Positions 23,388 through 33,744 of a DNA stretch of 64,000 bases are shown here, piece after piece (the stretch's first letter is position 1; every line of letters starts with the position of its first letter). The notes under the pieces are model-generated. The model searched no databases. It was not told the DNA's origin and worked only from the letters and a program-made list of their open reading frames with translations. The DNA comes from Phyto melanocephala. Taxonomy: Eukaryota; Arthropoda; Insecta; Diptera; Rhinophoridae. The stretch lies in NCBI GenBank assembly GCA_941918925.1, contig OW799233.1, positions 114,387,833 through 114,451,832 on the forward strand, given 5' to 3'. The translations under genes and the position numbers were made by a program.

Positions 23388-23471
23388 TGGTCATACATTT
23401 GGCCCGTTTAGGGGTATCTCAGGCGCTGCAGGTGCAAAATTTAAGGCTAGGGTTCTACGCGTATAAAAAAA

Positions 23472-23570
23472 TTTTAAATTAGTGACATGTAGCAAAACTG
23501 CTTTTAAGCTACTTTTGGAAGAATCAATGAATAAGCGCCAATCTCCAGGATTACATTCATTTTGCATTGT
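23472..23570 (-). pseudogene. Antisense duplicate of a transposase gene segment
   Basis: The minus strand of 23472-23570 repeats coding bases 24589-24686 of the same element with about two differences, and translates as MQNECNPGDWRLFIDSSK and onward. Outside these ~99 bp the similarity stops abruptly on both sides. It keeps Asp in the block LFIDSSK where the sense gene has Asn. A minus frame extends over 23391-23642 but the added parts are unlike the gene. It probably arose by inverted duplication or capture within the element. A transcript through both copies could form a ~99-bp stem with a ~1-kb loop. Confidence 0.75.
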
Positions 23571-23748
23571 ACAACGGTATTCGGCATGGTTCTTGGAATT
23601 AAAAATTAAAACATAGTATTTTTGAATTACCTGTGATTTCAAGTTATTGGCAATAAAATCTACACCTGGAAACGGTAGAAATATTATTCGTCCTGGCTTT
23701 TTTTTTTACAAAACATGCGACTAGTACTTTGATTAAAACAATTACAGT

Positions 23749-23756
23749 ATAAATAA
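23749..23756 (+). promoter_or_regulatory. TATA box of the transposase-like gene
   Basis: TATAAATA lies ~118 bp before the first good ATG (23867). TTCACTGT follows 16-17 bp after it and could be an initiator-like site. Placement is right for a transposase promoter just inside the inverted repeat, but such motifs are common in A/T-rich DNA. Confidence 0.35.
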
Positions 23757-23866
23757 GAGTTCCTCAACCCCTTCACTGTCATATGGAAAGTGCTTGCGAA
23801 AGTGATTAGTGAAGTTTAAAGCCTTTGACAGTCTTGTATCTAATCAGTTACATTGAAATATCTAAG

Positions 23867-25542
23867 ATGGGGCCGTGTAAAAAGTTTAATTACTTTTGTT
23901 ATGTGTGTGGGAAATATAAAAATATACCAAGTCGCCGTAAAATCACTACTGAAACAAGTACCTTGTATGAATCATATTTTTCTTTAAGTGTTATATATGG
24001 TAAGAGTTGGACATCATCAATAGTGTGTACACACTGCATTTACCATTTAAATAAGCGGGGAAAAAATGGAGATGCCATGCCATTTGGTGTTCCAATGATT
24101 TGGAGAGATCCCATAGTTCATGTTGAAGATGAGTGTTATGCGTGCATAAATTATACAGCCGGTATAAACAGAAGAAAAATTACTTATATGTCTTATACTG
24201 AAACAGCATATGCTCGATTTCCGCTGCCACATTCTGATGAAATTACTGTTCCGGGTAGCCATATACCAACAGAACATATTCCCTCAATAATTCATTCTGT
24301 TGAAGCGGATAGACCAGCTACTTCAATGTATCAACCGTCATGCTTCCCGGTTCCATGCAGTCACAATGAAATCACGCAAGATCGTCTGGATATAATGGTA
24401 CGGCGTCTAAAATTATCTCAAAGACAGAGCATTCTCTTGGCAAAAGAGTTAAAACGAGCTAATATTTTAGCACCAGGTGTACAAACATACGGGGCTATCA
24501 ATCGCCATAGACGATTTACGAATTTTTTTTAAATCTATTGAGAATAATTCTATTGCGTATTGTACTGACATCCGCGGATTGGTTTTAACAATGCAAAATG
24601 AATATAATCCTGGAGATTGGCGCTTATTCATTAATTCTTCCAAAAGTAGCTTAAAAGCAGTTTTGCTACATGTCACTAATTTAAAAATTCCTATTCCGAT
24701 AGCACTTAGCACAAATACTAAAGAGACATACGCATCAATGAAAAAAATAATACAGTTAATTAAATATGAAGACCACAAGTGGAAAATATGCGCAGATTTA
24801 AAAGTGGTAGCTCTTTTAAGAGGCATGCAATTGGGCTATACTAAAAATATGTGCTTCATGTGCTTATGGAATACGCGTTTCGATGGCGACCAGTACAATA
24901 CACGGGATTGGGCTTTACGTGAGGAAAGCAGATTGCATAGAAACAATGTTATTGAATTACCACTTGTGTCGATGGAAAAGATTTTGCTTCCTCCACTCCA
25001 CATTAAACTGGGTATTGTAAAAAATTTTATAAAAGCATTGAGCCCAGATGGTGTTGCTTTTACCGAATTGCACCGAATTTTTCCACGATTAAGCGGAATG
25101 AAAGTAAAAGAAGGTATGAACTCTAACTACTTTATTAAATTAGATTTATATTTCATTTCATAATGTTTCTATTTTACAGGAATTCTTAATGGACCGGACA
25201 TTCGCCGTCTTATGAAGGACCATCAATTTGAGGTTGCATTGAATGATATGTGTGAAATCAGTAATAGAAAATGTATTAGGAAATCATCGGTCTGAGAACT
25301 GGCGAATTTTAATCAAAAATATGCTAACCGCATTTAAAAACTTAAACGTTAGAATGTCATTGAAAATACATTTTTTGCATTGCCATGCCGAAAAATTTAA
25401 TGAACAATCACCAGCCGAGTCTGATGAACATGGCGAGAGATTTCACCAAGTAACAGCCAGGCTCGAACACTGGTATAGCGGCAAACAACTTGATTCGCTA
25501 TTAGGGGATATTTGTTGGAATCTGCAGGAGGAAGAAGAATAA
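23867..25542 (+). pseudogene. Transposase-like gene (Cys-rich N-terminus, DWRLF(D/N)SSK family), frameshifted
   Basis: First ATG at 23867. Exon 1 (23867-25113) encodes a Cys-rich start (CYVCGKY ... VCTHCIYHL ... CYACINYTAG, probable zinc-binding), then PFGVPMIWRDP, RRLKLSQRQSILLAKELKR, GDWRLFINSSKSSLKAVLLH, KICADLKVVALLRGMQLGYT, CFMCLWNTR and PPLHIKLGIVKNFIKALSP. A 66-bp GT-AG intron (25114-25179) follows, then GILNGPDIRRLMKDHQFE, and in a shifted frame KSVIENVLGNHRSENW, SLKIHFLHCHAEKF and SDEHGERFHQ. I recognise the block order from uncharacterised transposase-like proteins common in arthropods and cnidarians; the Asp/Asp/Glu placement suggests an RNase H-fold transposase (inference). Two breaks: an extra T in the 8-T run at 24523-24530, and a shift with small deletion near 25235-25255. 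The usual Asp in LF(D)SSK is Asn. AATAAA follows the stop. Confidence 0.75.
25114..25179 (+). other. 66-bp intron in the transposase-like gene
   Basis: GTATGA at 25114 and TTTTACAG ending at 25179 fit fly splice sites. Removing the 66 bp joins KVKEG to the next codon as ...KEG/ILNGPDIRRL in frame, whereas reading through meets a stop at 25161-25163. Size is typical of short dipteran introns. Confidence 0.8.
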
Positions 25543-25674
25543 ATTTCTAAATAAAAACTACTTAACAACAAAAAATTTTTGTTTGGTTATATAAAAAATT
25601 CAAAAATTTCATCTTTTCTGAAAAAATCAAAAGTTGTAGACAGACTTTAATCACAAATAGCTTATTTTGCACCT

Positions 25675-26359
25675 GCGCAACTTTATTTTTCATTCCCATC
25701 ATTTGTTTCTAAGGCCTAGGATTCACTCCTAGGGGGATAAAATGTATGACCGACCTTCATTGTTTTTTGTTCTTAACATTTTCTTAAATTATACTTTCCC
25801 TTTATCACCATCCCTTAGGGGGGATCCCATACAAATATTGCGTTTTATGAAATTCTTATATTAATTAAAATTTGTCGACTTTTGTGAATAAAATCAAAAG
25901 TTGCTAACAGATTTTAATCATTTATGGCTTGTTTTGTTAGCAGCTTTGTTTTTTATATGTTTGCAAAAAATTAGAAGCCTAGCTGCATTTTTTAATTTTT
26001 TATGAATTTTTAAAAAACAAAAATTTCGAAATTTTGATAAAAAAATAAATTTAAAAAAAAAAAAAAAAATTATTTTTCTAAAACGACTACGGATATTAGA
26101 AAGAAATTTTACTTTTCTTAAAGGAAATTTTATTGCGGAATTTCGGTTTTTTAAGTTTTTGGAATAAGCTAAAGCGTTTTTGAGTTACGCGAACATATGT
26201 TGTGCAACCTCCTCCATTTTCGAAATAACGGTATATCTCGAAAACCAGAGCCAATCTTAAAAAACCGAGGGCACCACTGGATTTAGCGTACCGGAATTAT
26301 GTTAAAACGCTAGGTGTCCAGCTTGTCACGAAAAAAAAGTGTCAATTTCATGCACAGTG
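25675..26359. repeat. Right terminal inverted repeat of the long-TIR transposon
   Basis: Inverse of the left arm at 22713-23387, slightly longer mainly through A-run length and ~11 bp near the outer end. The outermost GCACAGTG matches the left CACTGTGC exactly, although the next ~25 bp differ, then match resumes at CTAGGTG. Confidence 0.85.
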
Positions 26360-26362
26360 TAA

Positions 26363-27332
26363 TTATAGATCTGCAGATAAAACATTAAATATATTTTCTT
26401 TTTTTGAGAAGTGCCACGCCCTCTTGTTTGATCCCATCTAATCATTTACATAAATCGCACAATTTTTGTTAAAATTTCTAGTACGAGAATTAATAAATCT
26501 AACAGTTATAGTTTCTATCACTTTCCCTGATTTTATCTTATCGTTTGTTGGCTGGAATAAGACAAATGAGGTGAAATTAAAGCACACAAAGTTCTGAGAT
26601 TATAGATGTAGTAGCTTTCTAGATAACTAATAAAAGATTTTTATTTTTTTTTTTTTTTTGGGAGTGCCATGCATACTTACTCTTGCTTTCTAGCTTATAT
26701 AGGTATATTTTACGGCGAATTGATTCAACAAAGCAGCTTAAATAAATTAATTCAAATCGAATTCAAAAAATTTTTAATATTATACATCCCGTTAATCTGA
26801 TGCAAAGAGGTTACCTCTATGAATATGTCTTGAGCCCAAGTATGCATGTTATTATTGTAATTAATACACCACGCTAATTTTGAAGACGTTAGGTACGTAC
26901 TACAGATATACGGCAAAAATAGTTGATTTTGTATTGGAGGTGCCACGCCCACTTCACATTATAAGCTAGTTGTATGCACGATTCGAACTTGAACCTCATA
27001 AAAAATTAAAAAAAAAAATTGGCAGAACCGATGCAGCCGCTGTCCGTTAATTCGCCTAGCAAGGGACGTACAAGATAATATAGACATTAAGAGAATTAGC
27101 CAAATCCTTTTCCGTAAAAACGTTAATTAAATTTCTATAAGTACGTAAAGAAAAAAATAGACATTCTCCGACTATAGATAAATTACAAAAAAGTGGGCGT
27201 AGTAATTTTTTTTCCATAAAATTCTAAGTTGGGTTATGACAAGCATTAAAAGAAGTTGCAAAATCAGTGCAGCCGCTCTCAAGTGATGCGATTACAAATG
27301 AACGACATTTGATTTTTATTTATATATATAGA
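26363..27332 (-). repeat. Degenerate Helitron-like repeat region
   Basis: On the minus strand 27332 begins TCTATATATATAAATAAAAATC after A, a Helitron-type 5' end. Leftward, worn units recur with GTGCCACGCCC-like blocks near 26412, 26663 and 26940, a GTGGGCGTAG block near 27193, and phrases like GCAGCCGCTGTCC and GCAGCCGCTCTC. No clear CTAG end was found, so the left limit is unknown. Chance frames such as 26752-26952 are not genes. Confidence 0.45.
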
Positions 27333-27552
27333 TTTTCTATTTATGCAAGGTCTTTATATTTATATAGTAGAATTCTGTGCGATTATCAAAATTGGATTTG
27401 ACGGTAGAAACAAATGAGAGACGCCCACTTTAATGCCCAACTTTAATATGAGACGTCTTACTTTAAACTTGTACCCTTAACTTGTGATGCCAAAGTGCAT
27501 TTGAGTAGTCTTCTCTTATTGCGGTATAAATATTGATTTTCAAACCCCTCAA

Positions 27553-28566
27553 TCTATATAAAACATAATTGCCGCATGTTTGTAAGAGCACACCTTATAC
27601 ATGGCTTAACCGATTTCGCTGATTATTGTTCTGTTCTGTTTCTAATTAATAAGACAAAATTTATTGGAAAAAAATAGAATTTTTGGAGTGGCTGGCGTGA
27701 ATGTAAAATCATCACTTTAGAGTCACTCGACGGATTTAACTGATCTTATTTTTGTTGTTGTAACTCTAATACAAAGAAAACTAATTTTATAAACAATTTC
27801 CGCATGTATTTCAGAGCTTCATTTGACACGACTCAACGCATTCCGCAAATGTTTCTTTTGTTGTATTTATAATTACCAGGACATGGTTCGTAAGAAAAAA
27901 AATTTAGGAATTTGTTCATAGCTTCTCGCAATCAAAAATATATATTTTTCACATGTATACAATACTTCAACAGCATGCATGTATGTAAGAACAACACTTT
28001 GAATAAAAAAAAGGGGGGCGTGATATATCGAATAAAAAAAATACCTTTTATTTACTATAATTACTATATACATATGTATATGTAACAGGATGAATTGAGA
28101 ATGGAATAACTGATTTTGCTTATCTTTACGTGTTGCATTTGTAATTAAAAGGAAAGGATTTGATTTATAAAATGAGCAAATAGGGCGTGGCATCCCAAAT
28201 AAAAAAAAGGGGGGCGTGATATATCGAATAAAAAAAATACCTTTTATTTACTATAATTACTATATACATATGTATATGTAACAGGATGAATTGAGAATGG
28301 AATAACTGATTTTGCTTATCTTTACGTGTTGCATTTGTAATTAAAAGGAAAGGATTTGATTTATAAAATGAGCAAATAGGGCGTGGCATCCCAAATGCAA
28401 AGAAAATATATTAAAGGTGATATTTGTGAATTATAATTATAAATATCTTAAAATTTTTCTTAAATAACATAACATTTAAAAAGATATTTAGGCAACTTTT
28501 TATATTTAAAAATTTCTTTAATTAATTAATAAATTTTACCCTTAAGAAACCGGGTCAAGCATCTAG
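27553..28566 (+). mobile_element. Non-autonomous Helitron with ~200-bp tandem units
   Basis: It starts TCTATATAAAACATAATTGCC after A and ends CCGGGTCAAGCATCTAG before T, as expected for a Helitron. The inside is made of imperfect ~200-bp units, each with a CGCATGT or GTGTTGC-like start, a GGATT.AACTGAT phrase and a GGCGTGG-like block. The last two units (28002-28200 and 28198-28396) are an apparently perfect duplication. No protein is encoded. Confidence 0.7.
28002..28396. repeat. Perfect tandem duplication, period 196 bp
   Basis: The segment from AATAAAAAAAAGGGGGGCGTG to GGCGTGGCATCCCAAAT occurs twice with no difference that I can see, offset 196 bp. It yields two overlapping minus-strand frames with the same start (MPRPICSFYK), which are artefacts. 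Identity contrasts with the divergence of the other units and implies recent unequal exchange or replication slippage, or an assembly artefact. Confidence 0.85.
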
Positions 28567-28877
28567 TATTGATATAAAATGATGGAGGTTGATTAGTAAA
28601 ACAGAGTATAACATGATATAAATTCACAAAATGGCGGATTTTTTTTATTTATTTTTAATACCTCCCGATATAGGTATTTAACTAAAGAGATTGACTACTA
28701 GAAATTCAAGGTGGTACCTGGAAAGGAATCGTGTATTGCATATTGTTTCGATCACACAACAATCATATACGAATTTTGTTCAGGCTATGCTAAGACACAC
28801 GATTTGGTTTAAGTCTGCTTAATGACGTATTTTCACATGCTATCAATTTTTAAGTTAATTGGACGAATGATAAGTAT

Positions 28878-29064
28878 AGGTTAGATTAGGTAGAACAGGC
28901 AGCTGTTGTGCAGCTCACTTGGGTACATTATATTGATCCCTTTGTGATACCTGAATAGAAAAGAGAGAAGAGAAGAAGACAAGTCGAGAGTCTCTGGCGG
29001 GAATCGAGCCCGCAACCCCCAAACTTGCAGACAAGCACACTACTGACTAGTCCACCGGGGCACT
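28878..29064 (-). mobile_element. Young tRNA-headed SINE, tail type 4, 14-bp target duplication
   Basis: CGAATGATAAGTAT occurs at 28864-28877 and 29065-29078, a perfect 14-bp duplication. Between them the minus strand reads GTGCCCCGGTGGACTAGTCAGTAGTG...GGGCTCGATTCCCGCC (tRNA-like head). A CT-rich linker follows, then GTATCACAAAGGGATCAATA, AGTGAGCTGCACAACAGCTG and an end in ...ATCTAACCT. The intact duplication indicates a recent insertion. Confidence 0.85.
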
Positions 29065-29078
29065 CGAATGATAAGTAT

Positions 29079-30311
29079 GTCATGCCTATTTTTTTTTTAA
29101 TTAAAAGTATTTCTTCTTTTTGTTTTATACTAAGATATACATACTTTGCAATATTGGTAGTAAGTTCAAAAAAATTCTCCACTGCCGAATATAGCGCTAG
29201 TATTAAGTTTTTTTTTAAATTTATTTTTTTTAGCAAATTATTTTTGAGACTAACTCTTTTATAGAAACTCTAAGTTCTCTTGATATATATCGCAATAAAA
29301 CATTAATTTTACTAACTCACATTTAATTGGCCTGTTTTCTATGCACGATTTAACAAAATCAACAAATTGCATGACAGGATAAGTTCAAAGTCGCCAGCTG
29401 CTGTAACTGCAATGGAGCCACAACGAACATGTTAAAACAGTGAATGTGCATCATTAATTGAACATCATTTTCATTTTCATTATCATCATCATCATCATGA
29501 AAACGCCCTATTGGGATGTTGGTAAGTTTGTCGCAAATGTTTTTACTTTTGCAACGCAACATTATGCAACTTGATATCAATCAACGTCCGTATTGTCTAC
29601 ACAAAATTAATCTCAATGTCAATGTCTGACAATTTGTCATTTTCCTCTTAAGACGCATCAATTGTTTGCTGGCTTTTTGTATGTTTTTTGCCCTTTTATT
29701 ATAAATAAAAAAAATTACAACAATTTCAAAGACATGTTTTAAAAGTTTGGAGGATTAAAAGAAAAAAAATTTAGTTTTCAGACAATTTTAACTTTGACTA
29801 ACATTTGGCTGAAGAATGTGCAGAAACATGAGTGAGGGCAGCCGCTAAAATAACCAGGGAATAATAAAATTAAAATTGTTTAACTGTCAAAAAGAAGATG
29901 CCAAAAGATTGCAAACTTCTTTTTTTTTTTTGTAGAGAGAAAGGCAACACAGCAAACGTACACATGTTGTTTCTTTCGTTGTTGATATGAAATTTAGGCT
30001 TCGTTGGCGAAACAGCTGCCACATGTCAACACAATCCTTTAAACATCATTTCGGCAAGACCATCAAAATATAAACAAACAAAAAAGTAACAAATATGCAA
30101 AAATAAAAACTGAAAAAAATTGTTGATGGTTTGTTTACACCAATAGACAGTAAAATAACAGAAGGCCTCTTTAAAAAAAATGAAGCGAAATGACGTTCCA
30201 GTAAAAAATTATCTTAACAGGTTGCAGGTTATAAAATAAAACTGCAGAACGCATGTGATTATGTTAATTTGTTGTTGAGTTCGACTTTTTTAGTTTCTTG
30301 CACCCCTTTCT
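29079..30311. other. Gene-free stretch with a short TCA repeat
   Basis: Contains (ATC)n at 29480-29500, which creates a poly-Asp frame on the minus strand that is not credible as a gene. No other feature supported. Confidence 0.5.
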
Positions 30312-30974
30312 GATTAGGCAAGTCAGTTGCTCAAGTTAGTTTTTTATTTTCTTTTATTTTTCTTTGAACTTGCTTTCATGTTCAGACTCAGCAACTGACT
30401 TGCCCAAGTTTCGTTCTCTTTTACTTATTATACTCTTCACACAGTGAAAAAGGGTATATATAGGTTTGTCATTCCGTTTGAAATTTCTACAATTATCAAT
30501 TATCTACACATACATACAAACGTGGTATACTGGTTAGAGTGAGCCAAAAAATTTTTTTTATTTTATATTTTATTCAAATTTTTATTGTTTTATTTTTAAT
30601 TTTTCTTTTAATTTATTTTTTTTTAAGCACATAAGTAAACTAAATGTATAATATTACAATGGGATGTTTTTATATATGTATGTTTTGTATGTACGTATTT
30701 CATATGAGATAAATGGTGACATAAACGATTGTTGTTGCATGACAACACGTTGTGAAGGGTATATAAGATTCGGCATGGTCGAATATAGCACTCTTGTTTG
30801 TTTTTATTACTCTTTTGTTTTTGGTTTCTCAACAAAAACTTGCTCGTACTTGCCGAGTACAGGCAAGTGTGTACTCAAAAATGAGCAAGTTTCTTCCTCT
30901 TAACCCGACCTTACCCCTTTTGCCTATAAACACAACACTTGCGCAAGTCACTTGCGCAAGTGACTTGCCTAGTC
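30312..30974. repeat. Inverted-repeat unit with CAAGT/ACTTG palindromes
   Basis: GATTAGGCAAGTCAGTTGCTCAAG at 30312 matches the inverse of CTTGCGCAAGTGACTTGCCTAGTC at 30951-30974 with four mismatches. A third, inverted copy (GACTCAGCAACTGACTTGCCC) lies at 30385-30405. The right end also holds ACTTGCGCAAGT twice in tandem. A member of the A-rich repeat family lies inside. It may be a MITE into which that repeat was inserted. No target duplication identified. Confidence 0.45.
30430..30805 (-). repeat. A-rich interspersed repeat family, copy 1 (internally deleted)
   Basis: The minus strand starts near CAAGAGTGCTATATTCGACC at ~30800 and ends CACTGTGTGAAGAGTATAATA near 30430, the same ends as the copies at 33745 and 39405. 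The middle A/T-rich block is short and the tRNA-like segment is partly lost (TATACTGGTTAGAGTGAGCC at 30526-30545). Superfamily unknown. Confidence 0.6.
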
Positions 30975-31047
30975 TGAAAGCCGTGTTGCTAAATGATCTT
31001 CAAATGTGAGTGTATATAAAGTGTTGTTTACTTTTCAGTGCTAACAT

Positions 31048-31200
31048 GTAAAGGGTGTTTCAATAACAGAGAGTTCATGTTGAGATCCTGTGGCAGCCAA
31101 GGCCATTTGGTATCATCTGTCAAATTTGTTTATTGTTCATTTGCTGGTATTTTAAATACAATGGAAGATTTCTCGATACATCAGAGTTAAAACTAAGAGA
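31048..31200 (+). mobile_element. Possible 5' end of a mariner-like element
   Basis: AAGGGTGTTTCAATAACAGAGAG resembles a mariner terminal repeat, and about 110 bp later ATGGAAGATTTCTCGATACATCAG (MEDFSIHQ) resembles the usual mariner start (ME.F....QR). Similarity stops after that. This is a weak assignment. Confidence 0.35.
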
Positions 31201-31974
31201 ATAAAATATATTATCTAAATAAGTGTTGAAATGCAATCATGAAATAATGGTGTGTACGGATCAATTCTAGATTATGTAATACTCGTTAAGAAGTTTTCTT
31301 AAGCCATAGTCTTTATTTAAAGCAAATAATTTTGGTTAAATCTGAGCAGAGAAATTGTTTATAATTGTGCTCTTGCATGCACGACATAATGGCATACAAA
31401 CGTTTTGCAACAACGACTCTCCCTTATTACAAACCCCTTTAGTATTTTACGTACCGTTGAATCTTTCCACTAGAACATATTTTCTATGCATTTTCTCTTG
31501 GTGTTTGCAAAAATATTTTTGTGGTTTTACAAAAATAAAACACCTTTTTGAGGGATTATTCAAACACCCGCTGTGAGTCAGTTTCGTTCATGAAGACAAG
31601 ACTGTGTTAAACAAATTTATTTTTTATTAATTTTTGTGAATAATTTCAACACGATTACAACATACACCTTATACTGCACTACTCTTCATGTCATTACAAA
31701 TTCGTGTAGTTTTTTTTTTTTTTATTAATTTTAATGTATTTTTTTTTCATATTTTTTTGAGGGTTTCAAAAACAATGACTAATTGAACAAAATTTTGCAT
31801 AAGAAAAAAAGCCAACAACGTGGAATTCAATTTCATTATGGGATAATTTTACCCTTGCTGTGTGATTGTATTTAGTTAAGTTGCATGTTTAGTGCTAAAA
31901 CAGCAATACACTGAAAGAAATTTATTCTACAAATTAAAATAGAAAGGAAAAAGCACTTTTGATTAAAGTGCAAG
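31201..31974. other. AT-rich stretch, nothing recognised
   Basis: No gene or bounded element seen; T runs near 31711 and 31741. Confidence 0.5.
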
Positions 31975-32546
31975 AATATAAATGTGAAACTCTATGTGTG
32001 TGTGTGTGTTAGATATAGACTCCGAAACTGTAAAACCCATCGGACTCAAACTTTGGCAAGTTTTTGTACACATTCCAGGGAGTGTTTATGGGTGGAAAAA
32101 AGTGGGCGGGCCACGCCCATAAGAAATTAGTTATAATTTTTAACTGTTTTGCACTTACGATTTCGTGTTTAGAAAAGTGGGCAGTGCCACGCCCATAATA
32201 AATAAGTTATAATTTTTAGCTTCTTGCACTAGATCGATTTTTTGAAACTTTGCACACATATTGAGTTGTCATGCCTACACAATTTCTTGATAAGAAAAAT
32301 GGGCAGTGTCACGCCCATAAAAAAGTTATCAATTGCAGCTACTTGAACTTCACCGATTTTTCTGAAACTTTCCACACACATATTGAACTCTCATGATTAT
32401 ACAGTTTCGTGATTATAAAAGTGGGCAGTGCCACTCCCATTAAAAAAAGTTATAATTATTAGCTTTTTGCACTTGATATTCAATTAAAATTCAGAAAGCA
32501 TTTTTATTCATTAAGGGGCGTAGCAACGAGCGCCGGGCTTTTCTAA
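31975..32546 (+). mobile_element. Non-autonomous Helitron (copy C, worn 5' end)
   Basis: Plus-strand member of the copy A family: GTGAAACTCTATGTGTGTGTG near the start, (TG)n, then CCAGGGAGTGTTTATGGGTGG, about four core units with GGCCACGCCCAT blocks, and an end GCGCCGGGCTTTTCTAA before T. The end tetranucleotide CTAA still fits the CTRR rule. The TCTATATATATA start is degraded. Confidence 0.7.
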
Positions 32547-32849
32547 TAAGTATATAAAAATGATTTTTCATAAACTTGAACCTGTGCATGAACTGATGAC
32601 GAATGTTTGTAACATACATATGTTTTGAGAAAAGCAAAGAAGAGTCTAAATTTATCTGCAGTTTTATAACGAGCGTTTTTTTTTAATAAGAAAACTTTAA
32701 GATTTGTGTTAAGGATAACGCAAGATATTGTTGTCGATCTCTCCATAACCTTGATCTCTTTATGATTTGCACCTCAATTAAATAGCTAAGTTTAGAAAAG
32801 CTATAGTTTTAGCTGAAGATTTAATACAGCGAAGAGGAATATTAATTCA

Positions 32850-33115
32850 TTAAAAAAAGTTTAGTGAACGAATATTTTTGCGTTACGGAGCTGCAAGTGA
32901 GACTTTAATATCATATCAAGACACACCCGTTCAGAATTTTTTTGGGGCCGTGTGAAATCTCTGATCTACACCGACAAACTAAATATGATAGATGTCTTAG
33001 AAGTCGCCAAGTTATGATTGACATACGGCCTGTTTTGCTGTAAAAAAGTGATTAAAAATTTTACTCCCTTTTTGGACTTACTACATGCCAGCCGGAGTAC
33101 TTTTTAAAAAAAAAG
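32850..33115 (+). pseudogene. Mariner-like transposase relic 4 (C-terminal end)
   Basis: Shifted frames give KKFSERIFLRYGA, then FLWGRVKSLIYTDKLNMIDVL and CCKKVIKNFTPFLDLLHASR. These correspond to the end of the mariner catalytic core and the C-terminal helix (E.IISRNG...DYFLWG.VKS.VY.DKP.TI...L...V.ENW..R). The catalytic stretch between them is badly eroded. Confidence 0.6.
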
Positions 33116-33740
33116 GCAAACTCTTATATTTTTGACAATTACCAATATGTATTATCTGTGTTTATTTCGCATAAAACTACATTTAAGTTATTTGAATTTA
33201 AAGATGCACATGTACAAAATTTTTGTAACAAATTGTTTGATACCAAATTTCAATTTCTCTATCAAATTCTTTCAGTGTGTTTTCTACTCTAAACGAATTT
33301 CCAATTGACCTGGTTTAACCTACCCATTTTTGTTTCTTTCCAAATACAGAACATCAAACACAAAACATAAAACGAATTAAAAAAGAAAAACTGTCATGCA
33401 TATAACGCCTTAAAAACTGTTCCAAATGTGTTTGTCCATTCAACACACAATTGGTGCTATGGCTCGTTTATTATTTCTTTGATTGTTTCTCAAGTTGTGA
33501 GTTTTTTTTTATGGCAGAAAAAAAAACTGAAATAATTTGAAAAGAAATCCTACTAAATGTTTGGAGTGCAGTAGGTCGCGCATGCTTTGTTCAGCAAACA
33601 TAACCAAACAAAAAAAAAATTGTGTCTGTTTTACCTTTTAAAGAATTATTTAAAACAAAACAATTTTATAGAGGAACAACAAAGAACTACACGTACAAGA
33701 CGGACAAACCGAATTTTCGTTGACTTACAATATAATAAAA
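33116..33740. other. AT-rich stretch, nothing recognised
   Basis: No supported feature. Confidence 0.5.
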
Positions 33741-33744
33741 ATAA

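Larger units (their letters stand above)
22713..26359 (+). mobile_element. 3.65-kb DNA transposon with ~680-bp terminal inverted repeats
   Basis: Ends are CACTGTGC at 22713 and its inverse GCACAGTG at 26352-26359. The flanking TAA at 22710-22712 and 26360-26362 suggests a 3-bp target duplication. The arms (22713-23387 and 25675-26359) are closely similar except in the first ~30 bp and in homopolymer runs. CACT-type ends with 3-bp duplications recall the CACTA (CMC) group, but the encoded protein does not let me assign a superfamily with certainty. The centre carries a promoter-like TATA, one transposase-like gene with an intron, and an antisense copy of part of that gene. Frameshifts imply this copy is inactive, although its ends are intact. 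Confidence 0.8.

Noticed and set aside
27873..28389. Two minus frames with identical starts
   Set aside because: They are duplicates created by the 196-bp tandem repeat.
29359..29580. Protein with poly-Asp run
   Set aside because: Created by an (ATC)n microsatellite; no other coding signal.
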